A stretch of 41,615 nt of DNA. Origin: Arcanobacterium sp. (GTDB lineage Bacteria > Actinomycetota > Actinomycetes > Actinomycetales > Actinomycetaceae). The stretch is taken from positions 1 to 41,615 of the forward strand of contig JALELI010000123.1 in NCBI GenBank assembly GCA_022768785.1, given 5' to 3'. Within the stretch, counting starts at the first letter, position 1. Every line of letters begins with the position of its first letter. Below are positions 1 through 7,942 of the stretch, one piece after another. The notes beneath the pieces were generated by a model. It had not been told where the DNA came from. It ran no database searches and saw only the letters and a program-made list of their open reading frames with translations. The translations under genes were made by a program, and so were the position numbers.

Positions 1-1329
1 TTCTTCCAACGGCATAGATGTCAAACTCGAGACTGCCACAAACGCTCCAAGCCCCATTGCGATTCCCATCAGTACCACAAATGGCACCAACACCTGCTGT
101 GCGCGAGCGGAAGCAAACACCTTTTCGGGCACCCCCACGAGCACCAATGTGCGCTCTTCCTGGGCTCTGTCAAACACATCAGAAGCCTGTTGAATCAATG
201 TGGAGAGCGCCCCGAGCAGGAGCGTGAACGCGAGCGCAATCAGCACCCCTTTCGTTACATCTGCCTCGATCAACTCTGTATAAGCTGCGCTTACCGCATG
301 GGGATCGGATTTATCTATATGCAGTGTGGCAGGATTGGAGAAGATCGGCTTTTGCGCGAGCAAAGTGATCAAAGCCGCGATCATTCCCATCAGCACTACA
401 CCAGACACATTGCGCCACGCGGCGCGCGGATCGCCGATGAGCCGGCGAGCGGCGATGAGCCGTGCTGGATTCCGAGTGCCCAACACGATCCTCCCCAATA
501 TCTGCACTGCAAAGGGGCCGACGATCGCCATTGCCGCTAACACCACTAAGATCACTACGAGATATGCAATGAACACCATTTTCATATCTACACCGGTTTC
601 TCCGGCGCCTTGGGCCATGAACGGGCGAGCTCCCACTGCTACCGCCACCACAATCACCACAAAAATCACCAGCCGCCACCATGCCCAGCCGAGCGGCACC
701 GCCCGCCGCGACACCCCGAGCGGCGAAATCGACACCTGAATCAGCCCAATGAGAGTGGAGAACGCAGCCACTAGCGCTAGCATCGCCCCAGTGGCAATCA
801 CAAGCCACCACGGCAGCAGCATTTCACTCATATGAATTGGCACAGTGCCAAAACTCACCAGATGCCACAGCGGGAGTGTGGCCACATAGAGAATGAATCC
901 GATGGCGAATCCCACAGCGAACTGCACACATGTTTCCACTAGCGCTAAGCGTCGCACTTCTCCCGCCGTCATACCCAAAAGCCGCAGCGAAGCGAACCGA
1001 TGTGAACGCCCTTGCGCTCCTAAACGAGCAGCCCCCATGCCCAGTGAAAAAATTGGCACCACTAAAATTGCAAGTGCTATGAGCGCAAAAAATGCTAGGT
1101 TATCGCCAGTAGAATGCGTGACGAATTCTGGAATGCCAAGATTGGCAGCTGCCTGGGCATCGAGAGTGCTCCGGCGCTGTTGAAACATCCACACCCCGCC
1201 CATCGTGGTGAGCGCTAGCCCACTCGATCCGGCAAAAGCTGCCACAGCAAAAGAATCGAGCATTCCGGCACCTTTTCGGCTTCGCAGCCGCGCCGAAGCC
1301 AACTGCGAAGCGAACGACAACAAGTTCAT
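1..1329 (-). CDS. FtsX-type ABC transporter permease (3' end outside window)
   Basis: An uninterrupted frame of 443 codons starts at an ATG that overlaps the stop of the upstream ATPase gene (ATGA) and is still open at the window edge, so the C-terminus is missing. The protein is very hydrophobic: one segment lies at about residues 24-45, a pair around 75-100 and 140-165, and several more follow, with charged loops such as RLGAQGRSHRFASLRLLGMT after the second segment. That segment-plus-loop pattern is typical of FtsX/MacB/BceB-like permeases, which work in substrate export or envelope stress rather than classical import. The overlap implies translational coupling with the ATPase. The substrate cannot be read from the sequence. 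The divergent two-component system suggests that the transporter answers to an envelope or antimicrobial signal (inference). Confidence 0.85.
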   Translation of the reverse strand, partial: MNLLSFASQLASARLRSRKGAGMLDSFAVAAFAGSSGLALTTMGGVWMFQQRRSTLDAQAAANLGIPEFVTHSTGDNLAFFALIALAILVVPIFSLGMGAARLGAQGRSHRFASLRLLGMTAGEVRRLALVETCVQFAVGFAIGFILYVATLPLWHLVSFGTVPIHMSEMLLPWWLVIATGAMLALVAAFSTLIGLIQVSISPLGVSRRAVPLGWAWWRLVIFVVIVVAVAVGARPFMAQGAGETGVDMKMVFIAYLVVILVVLAAMAIVGPFAVQILGRIVLGTRNPARLIAARRLIGDPRAAWRNVSGVVLMGMIAALITLLAQKPIFSNPATLHIDKSDPHAVSAAYTELIEADVTKGVLIALAFTLLLGALSTLIQQASDVFDRAQEERTLVLVGVPEKVFASARAQQVLVPFVVLMGIAMGLGAFVAVSSLTSMPLEE

Positions 1330-2204
1330 CGGCCCATCACCTCGCTCATTGGGCGGTCTGTGTGCACCAAACCATCGCGGATTTCCACCAGCCGCTCGCA
1401 CCAAGCAGCCACTTTCACATCGTGAGTGATCACCACAAGGGCACTGCCATTCATGCGGCTGGTAGTGGTGAGAATCTGCATCACCTCATGGCCGGTGGCC
1501 TGATCAAGAGCTCCTGTGGGTTCATCGGCAAACACCACCGCCGGGCGATGCACCAGTGCCCGCGCAATCGCCACCCGCTGCGCCTGGCCCCCGCTCATTT
1601 CTCCGGGGCGCTTGCGCCGTTGATCCGCCACACCGAGCCGGCCAAGCCACTCTTCAGCAGCTTTATTAGCCACTGAACGGCTCGCCCCGAGCAAGAGCAA
1701 TGGCAGAGCCACATTTTCTTTTGCGGTGAGCTCCGGCACGAGCTGTCCATCTTGGAATACGAAGCCAAAGCGTTCGCGGCGTAATCGCGAGCGCGCCGCG
1801 TCGCTGTAGCTGCTGATCAATTCAGTTTCAAAGAGCACTCGGCCGGCCGTGGGTTTCAGAATGCCTGAGAGCACGTGCAGCAGTGTGGATTTTCCAGAGC
1901 CAGATGGCCCCATGATGGCAAGTTGTTCACCTGCTCGTAGTGAAATATCTACGCCCGCTAGAGCATGCACCACGCCGGAGCTGCGGGCCCCAAATTCTTT
2001 TGTGAGCGCGAGGCCAGAGAGAATCACTGGGGAATTCTCGCTCGCTGCAGGAAAACTCGGAGGCATCGGCTGTTCCTGCTGCCCGAAAGTATCAGCAGCC
2101 CGACGAGTATGCGCGGCCGAGCCGTTATCTTCTACGGCCGAGCCATTGGCTCCATGAGCAGTGCCGGCCGACGTGAACATTTCTGTGTATGCGTTTTCAT
2201 TCAT
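1326..2204 (-). CDS. ABC transporter ATP-binding protein (LolD/MacB/BceA type)
   Basis: The 292-residue protein has all ABC ATPase motifs in order: Walker A GPSGSGKS at about 99-106, signature MSGGQAQR, Walker B VVFADEP followed by TGALD, and a switch histidine in VVITHD. TGALD and the pairing with an FtsX-like permease place it in the LolD/MacB/BceA group. The first 60 or so residues before the conserved start are Ala/Gly/Ser-rich, with no match that I recognise. The ATG at 2204 is supported by an AAGGTGA ribosome site 9 bases upstream; a later ATG near 2066 would remove most of the extension. The gene overlaps the permease by 4 bases and is divergent from the kinase at 2285, with only 80 bases between them for both promoters. 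Confidence 0.9.
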   Translation of the reverse strand: MNENAYTEMFTSAGTAHGANGSAVEDNGSAAHTRRAADTFGQQEQPMPPSFPAASENSPVILSGLALTKEFGARSSGVVHALAGVDISLRAGEQLAIMGPSGSGKSTLLHVLSGILKPTAGRVLFETELISSYSDAARSRLRRERFGFVFQDGQLVPELTAKENVALPLLLLGASRSVANKAAEEWLGRLGVADQRRKRPGEMSGGQAQRVAIARALVHRPAVVFADEPTGALDQATGHEVMQILTTTSRMNGSALVVITHDVKVAAWCERLVEIRDGLVHTDRPMSEVMGR

Positions 2205-2284
2205 GCTTCAATTTCACCTTGTGTCTGCCCAATCGGGAATAGTGCCACCACTCAATTTTAGGTAGTGCTAGCTCTACTCTTCCG

Positions 2285-3070
2285 GTGAGCCACTCACTGC
2301 CTATCCTCATCTACACTAAGGCTATGCACTTATGGAAAAGGCACCGGGTTTCCCCTGCTGAGCAGATCACGCAGCTGCGGGCATCTCGGCGCGCAATCGT
2401 GCACGCCTTTGAGATTGAACGCCGGCGTATCGAGCGCGATCTACACGACGGCGCTCAGCAGTATTTGGTGGCTGAGAATATGGCAATCGGCGAAGCACTG
2501 CTAATGCTACAGCTCCACACCGGGGAACTACCTGCGAATTTGCGCGATCTGCCGGCTGTGCTCGAGCGGGCGCAACAGGCCGGAGAGCAGGGCTTGGCAG
2601 CGCTGCGGGCCACCGTGAACAATATTCACCCTCAAATCCTCTCGGATCTGGGGCTCGAAGAGGCTGTGAAGCTCGCCACCCAATCGAGCGCTGTGGCTGC
2701 GCAGGTGACTACTCCTCACCCATTGCCGCAGATGCCTGAGGGGGTGATTGCCACTGCCTATTTTTTCACCACGGAAGCGCTCACAAACTGTGCAAAATAT
2801 GCTCCCACAGCACATGTGAGTGTGCTGCTCACAGCTGATCGCGCCCTGCACGTCTCAGTGGTAGATGACGGCGCCGGTGGTGCCACGATCACTCCAGGGC
2901 ACGGCCTCGCGGGCATGCAAGAGCGGCTCGCGGCTTTCGGTGGCTCGCTGCGCGTGGATTCCCCACGCGGCGGCCCCACCAGTGTGACCGCCTCTATTCC
3001 GCTGCTGCTTTTTCAAGGAGAGACGGCGATTCCAGCGCCTGCCACGCATGGCACCCCCACTGGAGGATAG
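2285..3070 (+). CDS. Soluble sensor histidine kinase, HisKA_3/NarX-LiaS family
   Basis: The 261-residue protein contains the HisKA_3 phospho-acceptor motif ERDLHDGAQQ (His54), a dimerisation helix, then an HATPase_c domain with the N-box TNCAKYA (about 167-173), VDDGAGG (193-199) and GHGLAGMQERL. I see no transmembrane segment and no separate sensor domain, whereas most members have membrane helices in front of the H-box. The start is a GTG at 2285; an ATG at 2324 is a reasonable alternative. The response regulator follows 55 bases downstream, so the two probably form an operon. The divergent ABC transporter is the likely target or a co-sensor, as in Bce-like modules (inference). Confidence 0.85.
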   Translation: MSHSLPILIYTKAMHLWKRHRVSPAEQITQLRASRRAIVHAFEIERRRIERDLHDGAQQYLVAENMAIGEALLMLQLHTGELPANLRDLPAVLERAQQAGEQGLAALRATVNNIHPQILSDLGLEEAVKLATQSSAVAAQVTTPHPLPQMPEGVIATAYFFTTEALTNCAKYAPTAHVSVLLTADRALHVSVVDDGAGGATITPGHGLAGMQERLAAFGGSLRVDSPRGGPTSVTASIPLLLFQGETAIPAPATHGTPTGG

Positions 3071-3125
3071 TCTTTCGCCTCCGCCGTCTTTCCCCTCGTT
3101 CTCTGCCAGTAGAAAGCTAGCTCCT

Positions 3126-3914
3126 ATGAAACTTTTCCTCGCTGATGATGCGGCTCTTATTCGGGCCGGGCTCACCGAAATTCTGCAGCGAGCTGGCCAC
3201 GAAATTGTGGGCCACGCCAGCTCAGCCACCGAATTGGAAACTCGCCTTTCAGCTGCACTGTCCGCCGGAGAGGCGATAGACGTGCTGATCACGGATGTGC
3301 GCATGCCTCCCACGATGAGCGACGACGGGCTGCGCGCTGCTGTTTCACTGCGCCACAGCTTTCCCGCACTCGGGGTGATGGTGTTGTCTCAATACGTGGC
3401 ACCTGCCTATGCGAGCGCCCTCTTCGCCCCGAACTATCCGCACGAGCTAAACGCGGGAGCTCCTCGCTATGGCACTGTGACGAGAGGTGGCGCCACCCAA
3501 CACAGCGTGGCAGGGGCTATAGCTGGCGATGAACTTCCTGGAGGATTGGGATATCTCCTCAAAGATCGGGTGGCCCACGTGGCAGATTTTATCCGTGCCC
3601 TCACAGTTGTGGCCGCCGGCGGTGTGGTGGTGGATCCCGAGGTGGCGGCAGGGCTGATGCGGGCAAAGAGCACTGTGCTTTCTTCGCTCACTCCGCGTGA
3701 ACACGAGGTGCTGGAGCTGATGGCACAGGGGCTGTCAAACAGCGAAATCGCGGGGAAGCTCTACCTTTCCGGGGCGGCAATCGCCAAGCATGTGGCCAAT
3801 ATCTTCTTGAAGCTAGGCTTGGCCCCTGGCGAAGAGAATCGTCGAGTGCGGGCCGTGCTCGCATATCTCACTGCCACTGGTGGTGCTGGCGCTACCAGTG
3901 GTTTGGGAAATTAG
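3126..3914 (+). CDS. NarL/LuxR-family response regulator with receiver insertion
   Basis: Starting at ATG 3126 gives a 262-residue protein beginning MKLFLADDAALIRAGL, the usual first strand of a receiver; the longer open frame from 3048 adds a Pro/Ser-rich stretch and overlaps the kinase. The phospho-acceptor is Asp57 in LITDVRMPP and the conserved Lys is K146 in YLLKDR. The C-terminal LuxR helix-turn-helix is clear (LTPREHEVLELMAQGLSNSE followed by AKHVANIF). Between the beta4 end (MVLSQYV) and the YLLKD strand there are about 38 extra residues (roughly 102-140) that are absent from ordinary NarL-type receivers, which are about 215 residues in total. The insertion sits where receivers change shape upon phosphorylation, so signalling may be altered. 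The function is presumably control of the divergent ABC operon. Confidence 0.85.
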   Translation: MKLFLADDAALIRAGLTEILQRAGHEIVGHASSATELETRLSAALSAGEAIDVLITDVRMPPTMSDDGLRAAVSLRHSFPALGVMVLSQYVAPAYASALFAPNYPHELNAGAPRYGTVTRGGATQHSVAGAIAGDELPGGLGYLLKDRVAHVADFIRALTVVAAGGVVVDPEVAAGLMRAKSTVLSSLTPREHEVLELMAQGLSNSEIAGKLYLSGAAIAKHVANIFLKLGLAPGEENRRVRAVLAYLTATGGAGATSGLGN

Positions 3915-4240
3915 CTTCTCCGATTAATCTCGCCGCCCGTTTCCTCAGAGCTCGTTACCTGCCCGTCCCTCAGAGCCCACTACCCGCCCGTTTCCCCCCC
4001 CCAGAAATTGACGCTCTATCAATTTGTTGCATTGGCTATTGCCACTCAATTTCTCTGGCATATACTGTCATCGGGACAAAAATGGCGGGTTAGAGCGGTT
4101 TTATTGACGCCGCGTTGATCCACAGAAGGAAAATCGCGCGTAGCAAAGTGGCTGCGCCGCATTGGCGGCACTGTACTGCGCAACGAAGTGAGGATCACCC
4201 CGCATGCCGCGCATATAACAAATAACGAAAGGAGCTCGTT
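3915..4240. other. Intergenic region with ceramidase promoter and leader
   Basis: No gene is visible. From left to right it holds an imperfect tandem of about 24 bases (CCTCAGAGC...GCCCGT, 3946-3992), a run of C, a 7-base inverted repeat AAATTGA/TCAATTT (4005-4011 and 4019-4025), a promoter, and then a leader of about 165 bases ending in AAAGGAG before the start codon at 4241. The leader contains ATTGACGCCGCG (4103-4114), which recurs upstream of the SCP2 operon at 11498. Confidence 0.6.
4039..4066 (+). promoter_or_regulatory. Sigma-70-type promoter for the ceramidase-like gene
   Basis: TTGCCA (4039-4044), a 16-base spacer and TATACT (4061-4066) match a housekeeping promoter well. Transcription would begin near 4073 and leave a long 5' untranslated leader. 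An inverted repeat at 4005-4025 lies just upstream and could be an operator. Confidence 0.55.
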
Positions 4241-6361
4241 ATGCGCATTCACCGTTTGGGACGCACAGTTGCAACGTGCGCTGCCACCCTAGCTCTAGCA
4301 ATCGGAACCGCGGGAATCACCTCATTCACTGATGCTCCCACAGCTCAGGCTGCCACAACACATACCTCATCTCACTATCTCATTGGCACCGGCATTTACG
4401 ACGTCACTGGGCAAGCTGCTGAAGCTGGGGCTTTCGGATACGCCTCTCATCAAGAGATGGAAGGTATTCAGCAGCGCCTCTATTCGCACGCTTTTGTGGT
4501 GGCAGATCCAACCACCGGGCAACGAGCTGTGTATGTGAGCGTTGATACCGGAGCTTTCTTCTCTGCAGAACGCCTGCGAGTGCTCAATAAACTCCGCGAG
4601 CTCTATGGTGATCTCTACACCTCTTCTAATGTGATGATCTCAGCCACGCACACACATGTGGGCCCCTCTGGCATGAGCACCGATAAGCTCTATGAAATCG
4701 CCGGGGAAGACGGGCATCTCTACGGCTTCAATCAGACGAACCTCGATGAGACTGTTGATGGCATCGTGAAATCGATCCAACGTGCTCATAATAACCTCGA
4801 ACCTGGCACTATCGCCGTCAAGCAGGGCACGCTGCGGGGCGCCACTCGCAACCGTTCACTGGCCGCTTACCAGCAAAATGATGATGCCAACCAATATGCA
4901 GACAATGTAGATACCTCAGTGATGCAACTGGAATTCACTGCAGACACCGGCGAAAAATTGGGGCTGATTAACTGGTTCTCCACTCACCCCACACAATTCC
5001 CTATCGATTGGGTGCTCTACGGCGCTGATACGAAAGGCTATGCCGAGTATCAATTCGAGCAAAAGATGGGCTCCAATGTGTACGCCGATAAGACGTTTGT
5101 GGCAGCTTTCCCGAATGCGGCTACCGGCGATGTGGTCACTACTCAGGGCAACTCAAAATCGGCTCCAGGCTACATGGGGTCAAAAGATGACTACGAGAAT
5201 GTAGAAAAAGCTGGCGCACAGCAATTTGATAAGGCTGTAGAACTGTGGAATAGCCCTGGCACCACTGTGAGTGGCCCTGTGGATTCTCGCGCCCGCTACG
5301 CCAACTTCCAAGGATACGTGGTGGGTGCCAAGTACACCGAAGGGGAGGGCGACAAAAAACTGTGCGTACCGGCACGGGGATTCTCTTTTGCCAGCGGCGG
5401 AGAGAACGGCCCCTCCAATATTCCTGGAATTTATGAAGGCATGACGGCGGGCACATTTAGTATCACAGATAAGATCAACCAGATAGATACCTCCGCCCTC
5501 GGTGGGCTGGTGCGCGCTGCTTTCTCGGCTGTGGGCGCTATCGGCACAGATCCCTGCCAAGCGGAGAAGCCAGTGGTGCTCCCCGATGGGAAGCTCAACT
5601 GGAGCCCCACCGTGCTCCCCACTCAGATCTTGCGCATTGGCAATGTGGCAATTATTGGGATTCCGGCAGAGGCCACCACTATGGCTATGCGGCATCTCAA
5701 AGCCTCTGTGGCTAATATCTTGAAACCTGTTGGCGTGGATACCGTGATCTTCACTGGCCTTACGAATGATTACACTGGATACGTCACCACTCGTGAGGAG
5801 TATGCTGCTCAGCACTATGAGGGAGCGTCCACAGAGTTTGGCCCCCACGAGATCGGTGCGTTTAATCAAGAGCTCGATGAGCTAGCTACCGCTCTGGTGA
5901 ATGGCACTCAGGTGACTGATGACGCCCTCCCCGAGCTGGTGGATACCCGCTTCAAGATCAACCGCCCTGGCGTGGTGCTCGACGATAAACCAGCAAAAGA
6001 GCAGTTCGGCCAGGTACTCGTGCAGCCAAAGCCAAGCTATCAGCGCGGTGAGACGGCAATTGCTACTTTCCGAGGCGGCCACCCGAAGAACGATCTGCAC
6101 ACTATGGGCACATTCTTGAAAGTACAGCGCCAGCAGGCAGATGGCACCTGGGTGGATTATCTCGATGATCACGATTGGGATACCGTCTACCGTTGGAAGC
6201 GCGAGGGTGCAAGCTATTCACGCACCAACGTGGAATGGAGAATCCGCAGCACCGTAACACCCGGCACTTACCGTCTCGTGCAACTTGGCGATTGGAAGAA
6301 TGGCTGGAATGGCAAGATCACGCCATACACCGGTATCTCTAACCCATTCACTGTGAACTAA
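4241..6361 (+). CDS. Secreted neutral/alkaline ceramidase-family protein, atypical active site
   Basis: The 706-residue protein has a signal peptide (basic MRIHRLGR, hydrophobic core to about 28, TAQAA cleavage region near 37) and the neutral-ceramidase fold, ending in the family's C-terminal Ig-like domain (about 580-706). Family members cleave the amide bond of ceramide with a zinc ion. Zinc-site elements are visible: ATHTHVGPSG (His137/139), NWFSTHPT, IPAEATTMA and NDYTGYVTTREEY. The strand that should carry the catalytic serine (GDxSPN or GNLSPN in known enzymes) reads FPNAATGDVVTTQGN, so the serine position is Val299 with threonines at 300 and 301. The protein may be inactive, use a threonine, or have another substrate. 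It has a good AAAGGAG ribosome site, its own promoter and a strong terminator downstream. The fold assignment is firm; ceramidase activity is not. Confidence 0.88.
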   Translation: MRIHRLGRTVATCAATLALAIGTAGITSFTDAPTAQAATTHTSSHYLIGTGIYDVTGQAAEAGAFGYASHQEMEGIQQRLYSHAFVVADPTTGQRAVYVSVDTGAFFSAERLRVLNKLRELYGDLYTSSNVMISATHTHVGPSGMSTDKLYEIAGEDGHLYGFNQTNLDETVDGIVKSIQRAHNNLEPGTIAVKQGTLRGATRNRSLAAYQQNDDANQYADNVDTSVMQLEFTADTGEKLGLINWFSTHPTQFPIDWVLYGADTKGYAEYQFEQKMGSNVYADKTFVAAFPNAATGDVVTTQGNSKSAPGYMGSKDDYENVEKAGAQQFDKAVELWNSPGTTVSGPVDSRARYANFQGYVVGAKYTEGEGDKKLCVPARGFSFASGGENGPSNIPGIYEGMTAGTFSITDKINQIDTSALGGLVRAAFSAVGAIGTDPCQAEKPVVLPDGKLNWSPTVLPTQILRIGNVAIIGIPAEATTMAMRHLKASVANILKPVGVDTVIFTGLTNDYTGYVTTREEYAAQHYEGASTEFGPHEIGAFNQELDELATALVNGTQVTDDALPELVDTRFKINRPGVVLDDKPAKEQFGQVLVQPKPSYQRGETAIATFRGGHPKNDLHTMGTFLKVQRQQADGTWVDYLDDHDWDTVYRWKREGASYSRTNVEWRIRSTVTPGTYRLVQLGDWKNGWNGKITPYTGISNPFTVN

Positions 6362-6452
6362 TGAACCGGCTACAAGCCGATTACGGCTATGAACACTAGG
6401 GGTTGCCCACTCAAAACTTCCTGAGCAACGGTGCAAACATCGCCCCTAGAGC

Positions 6453-6487
6453 GGGGTTGCCCACCACAGCAAGTGGTGGGCAACCCC
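6453..6487. terminator. Strong hairpin terminator, usable from both sides
   Basis: A perfect 15-base stem (GGGGTTGCCCACCAC paired with its complement) closes a 5-base loop and is followed by GTCTTTGTAGTT. It lies between the convergent ceramidase-like gene and the asparaginase gene. Confidence 0.85.
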
Positions 6488-6546
6488 GTCTTTGTAGTTA
6501 AAAGATGAGTTAGGAAATCCAAAAGTAGGGTTAAAGGCCAGATAGG

Positions 6547-6580
6547 TTCCTGTAGCTCCTCCGTTCCTGTAGCTCCTCCG
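6547..6580. repeat. 17-base tandem direct repeat, two copies
   Basis: TTCCTGTAGCTCCTCCG occurs twice back to back at 6547-6563 and 6564-6580 without mismatch, in non-coding DNA. Confidence 0.9.
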
Positions 6581-6800
6581 CAGCACACTGCATATTCCTA
6601 GCGAGCACGGCCACACCCAAGGCATTGAGGCCAGCCTCCGCGGCACATTGCCCGTTTGCTACCAGTGGCGAGCGTTTCGCTACCACGGGCGAGTGCCTTG
6701 TGTACTTCTAGTGCCTTGCGCACTTCTTAGGTGCGCAATTATTTTTAAGCACTATGTGAGGCCCGCCATTTTAAGGCGCATTTTGAGGCGCCCGCAGCGC

Positions 6801-7883
6801 CTAGCACTCCCCCACACGAGTGAGTTCTCCCGCTAAAGGTATGCCTATAAGCTCTCGCACACGATCAGCGGTGAGGCCTTGGGAGAGCAAAAAGATCACC
6901 TTAGCGTAGAGCGCTTCGAGCACCGCATCACCACCAGAGACCACCCCGGCGCCAAGCAGCACATGGCCAGCCGCGTATGTGTGCAGTTCTGTGCGCGGCT
7001 GCACACATTGGCTCGACGCCACAACCACACACCCCTGGGCACTCGCCCGCGCAAGCACCTCCACAAATCCAGGCTCTTCTGCAGGAACGTTTCCAGTGCC
7101 ATACGCACGCAAAATCACGGCTTTTGGAAGCGGATCTAACAATGCTGCCAAGCGCTGTGCCGTGAGCCCCGGCACCACGTGCACCACCAGCACATCGTGA
7201 GCCGCAAAAGGCTGTGCGGGCAGCGAAAGCCCAAGGTGATTGTAATGCTCACATACCGCCGTAGTGCGTGCGGCCGGCGCCTTTCGCACCCCTTCTTCCG
7301 CTTCTTCTGCCCATTTCCACGGGCCAGCCATCTGAGCCACTGGCTCTACTTCAGGGGTTCCAAATGCCTCAAAATCCCAAGCAGAGAGCTTGGTGGCACG
7401 GTTGCCACGCAACAGGTGCCGGCCAAAAAAGATATATACTCCCGCCAACCCTGGGTGCACAGCAGCCTGCAACGCACCCATGAGGTTGGTGAGCGCATCA
7501 GACCCGAATTCTGTGAGCGGCAGCTGCGCGCCCGTCACAATAATGGGAGCTGAAATATCTGGCAGCGCAAAGGAGAGTGCTGCTGCCGTGTAGGCCATCG
7601 TATCTGTGCCGTGCAAGATCACAAATGCTGTAGCCTCCGCACACGCAGAGCGCACTGCTTCCACTATCTGCTGCCATGTGGCAGGGGTGGCGTTCGATGA
7701 ATCAATGAGCGGATCAAGCTGTGTAAAGCGCACACACTCCTCAAAATCTGTGCCAGCTAGCTGCTCTTTCAGCCAAGCTCCAAGAGCAGAATCGGGCACC
7801 AGCCCTGCAGCAGATGGGTGCATTCCAATGGTTCCGCCGGTGTAGATCACCTGGATATTTTTTGTTGTATTCTCTGCCGTCAT
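6801..7883 (-). CDS. ansA: L-asparaginase, AnsA/bacterial type I
   Basis: The 360-residue protein hydrolyses asparagine to aspartate and ammonia. The two catalytic triad pieces are present: IYTGGTIG with Thr15, and ILHGTDTM (Thr93, Asp94) with Lys165 in GNRATKLSAWDF. DSSN at about 61-64 is the substrate-binding loop. There is no signal peptide, so it is cytoplasmic. The ATG at 7883 has a GAAGAGGA ribosome site. It follows the asparagine permease on the same strand after 59 bases, so uptake and hydrolysis are probably co-transcribed; the divergent Asp:Ala-type exchanger would then handle the aspartate formed. Confidence 0.92.
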   Translation of the reverse strand: MTAENTTKNIQVIYTGGTIGMHPSAAGLVPDSALGAWLKEQLAGTDFEECVRFTQLDPLIDSSNATPATWQQIVEAVRSACAEATAFVILHGTDTMAYTAAALSFALPDISAPIIVTGAQLPLTEFGSDALTNLMGALQAAVHPGLAGVYIFFGRHLLRGNRATKLSAWDFEAFGTPEVEPVAQMAGPWKWAEEAEEGVRKAPAARTTAVCEHYNHLGLSLPAQPFAAHDVLVVHVVPGLTAQRLAALLDPLPKAVILRAYGTGNVPAEEPGFVEVLARASAQGCVVVASSQCVQPRTELHTYAAGHVLLGAGVVSGGDAVLEALYAKVIFLLSQGLTADRVRELIGIPLAGELTRVGEC

Positions 7884-7942
7884 AGCAAATCCTCTTCACA
7901 ATTTTCCGCTGTGGTGATCCACACCGGCTGCCTGCGCACCAG

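Larger units (their letters stand above)
6362..6800. other. Convergent intergenic region with terminator and small repeats
   Basis: No coding region is supported. It contains the strong hairpin at 6453-6487, a partial copy of its arm near 6400 (AGGGGTTGCCCACTC), the 17-base tandem repeat at 6547-6580, a repeated AGTGCCTTG element around 6693-6718, and a small AGGCGC/GCGCCT hairpin (6786-6802) that overlaps the asparaginase stop. Confidence 0.55.

Noticed and set aside
311..811. 166-codon minus-strand frame over the start of the window
   Set aside because: It is in another frame of the FtsX-type permease, which is continuous from 1329 to the window edge with proper membrane segments.
3048..3125. 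Longer response-regulator start inside the kinase gene
   Set aside because: The receiver domain begins exactly at ATG 3126; the extra residues are low-complexity Pro/Ser.
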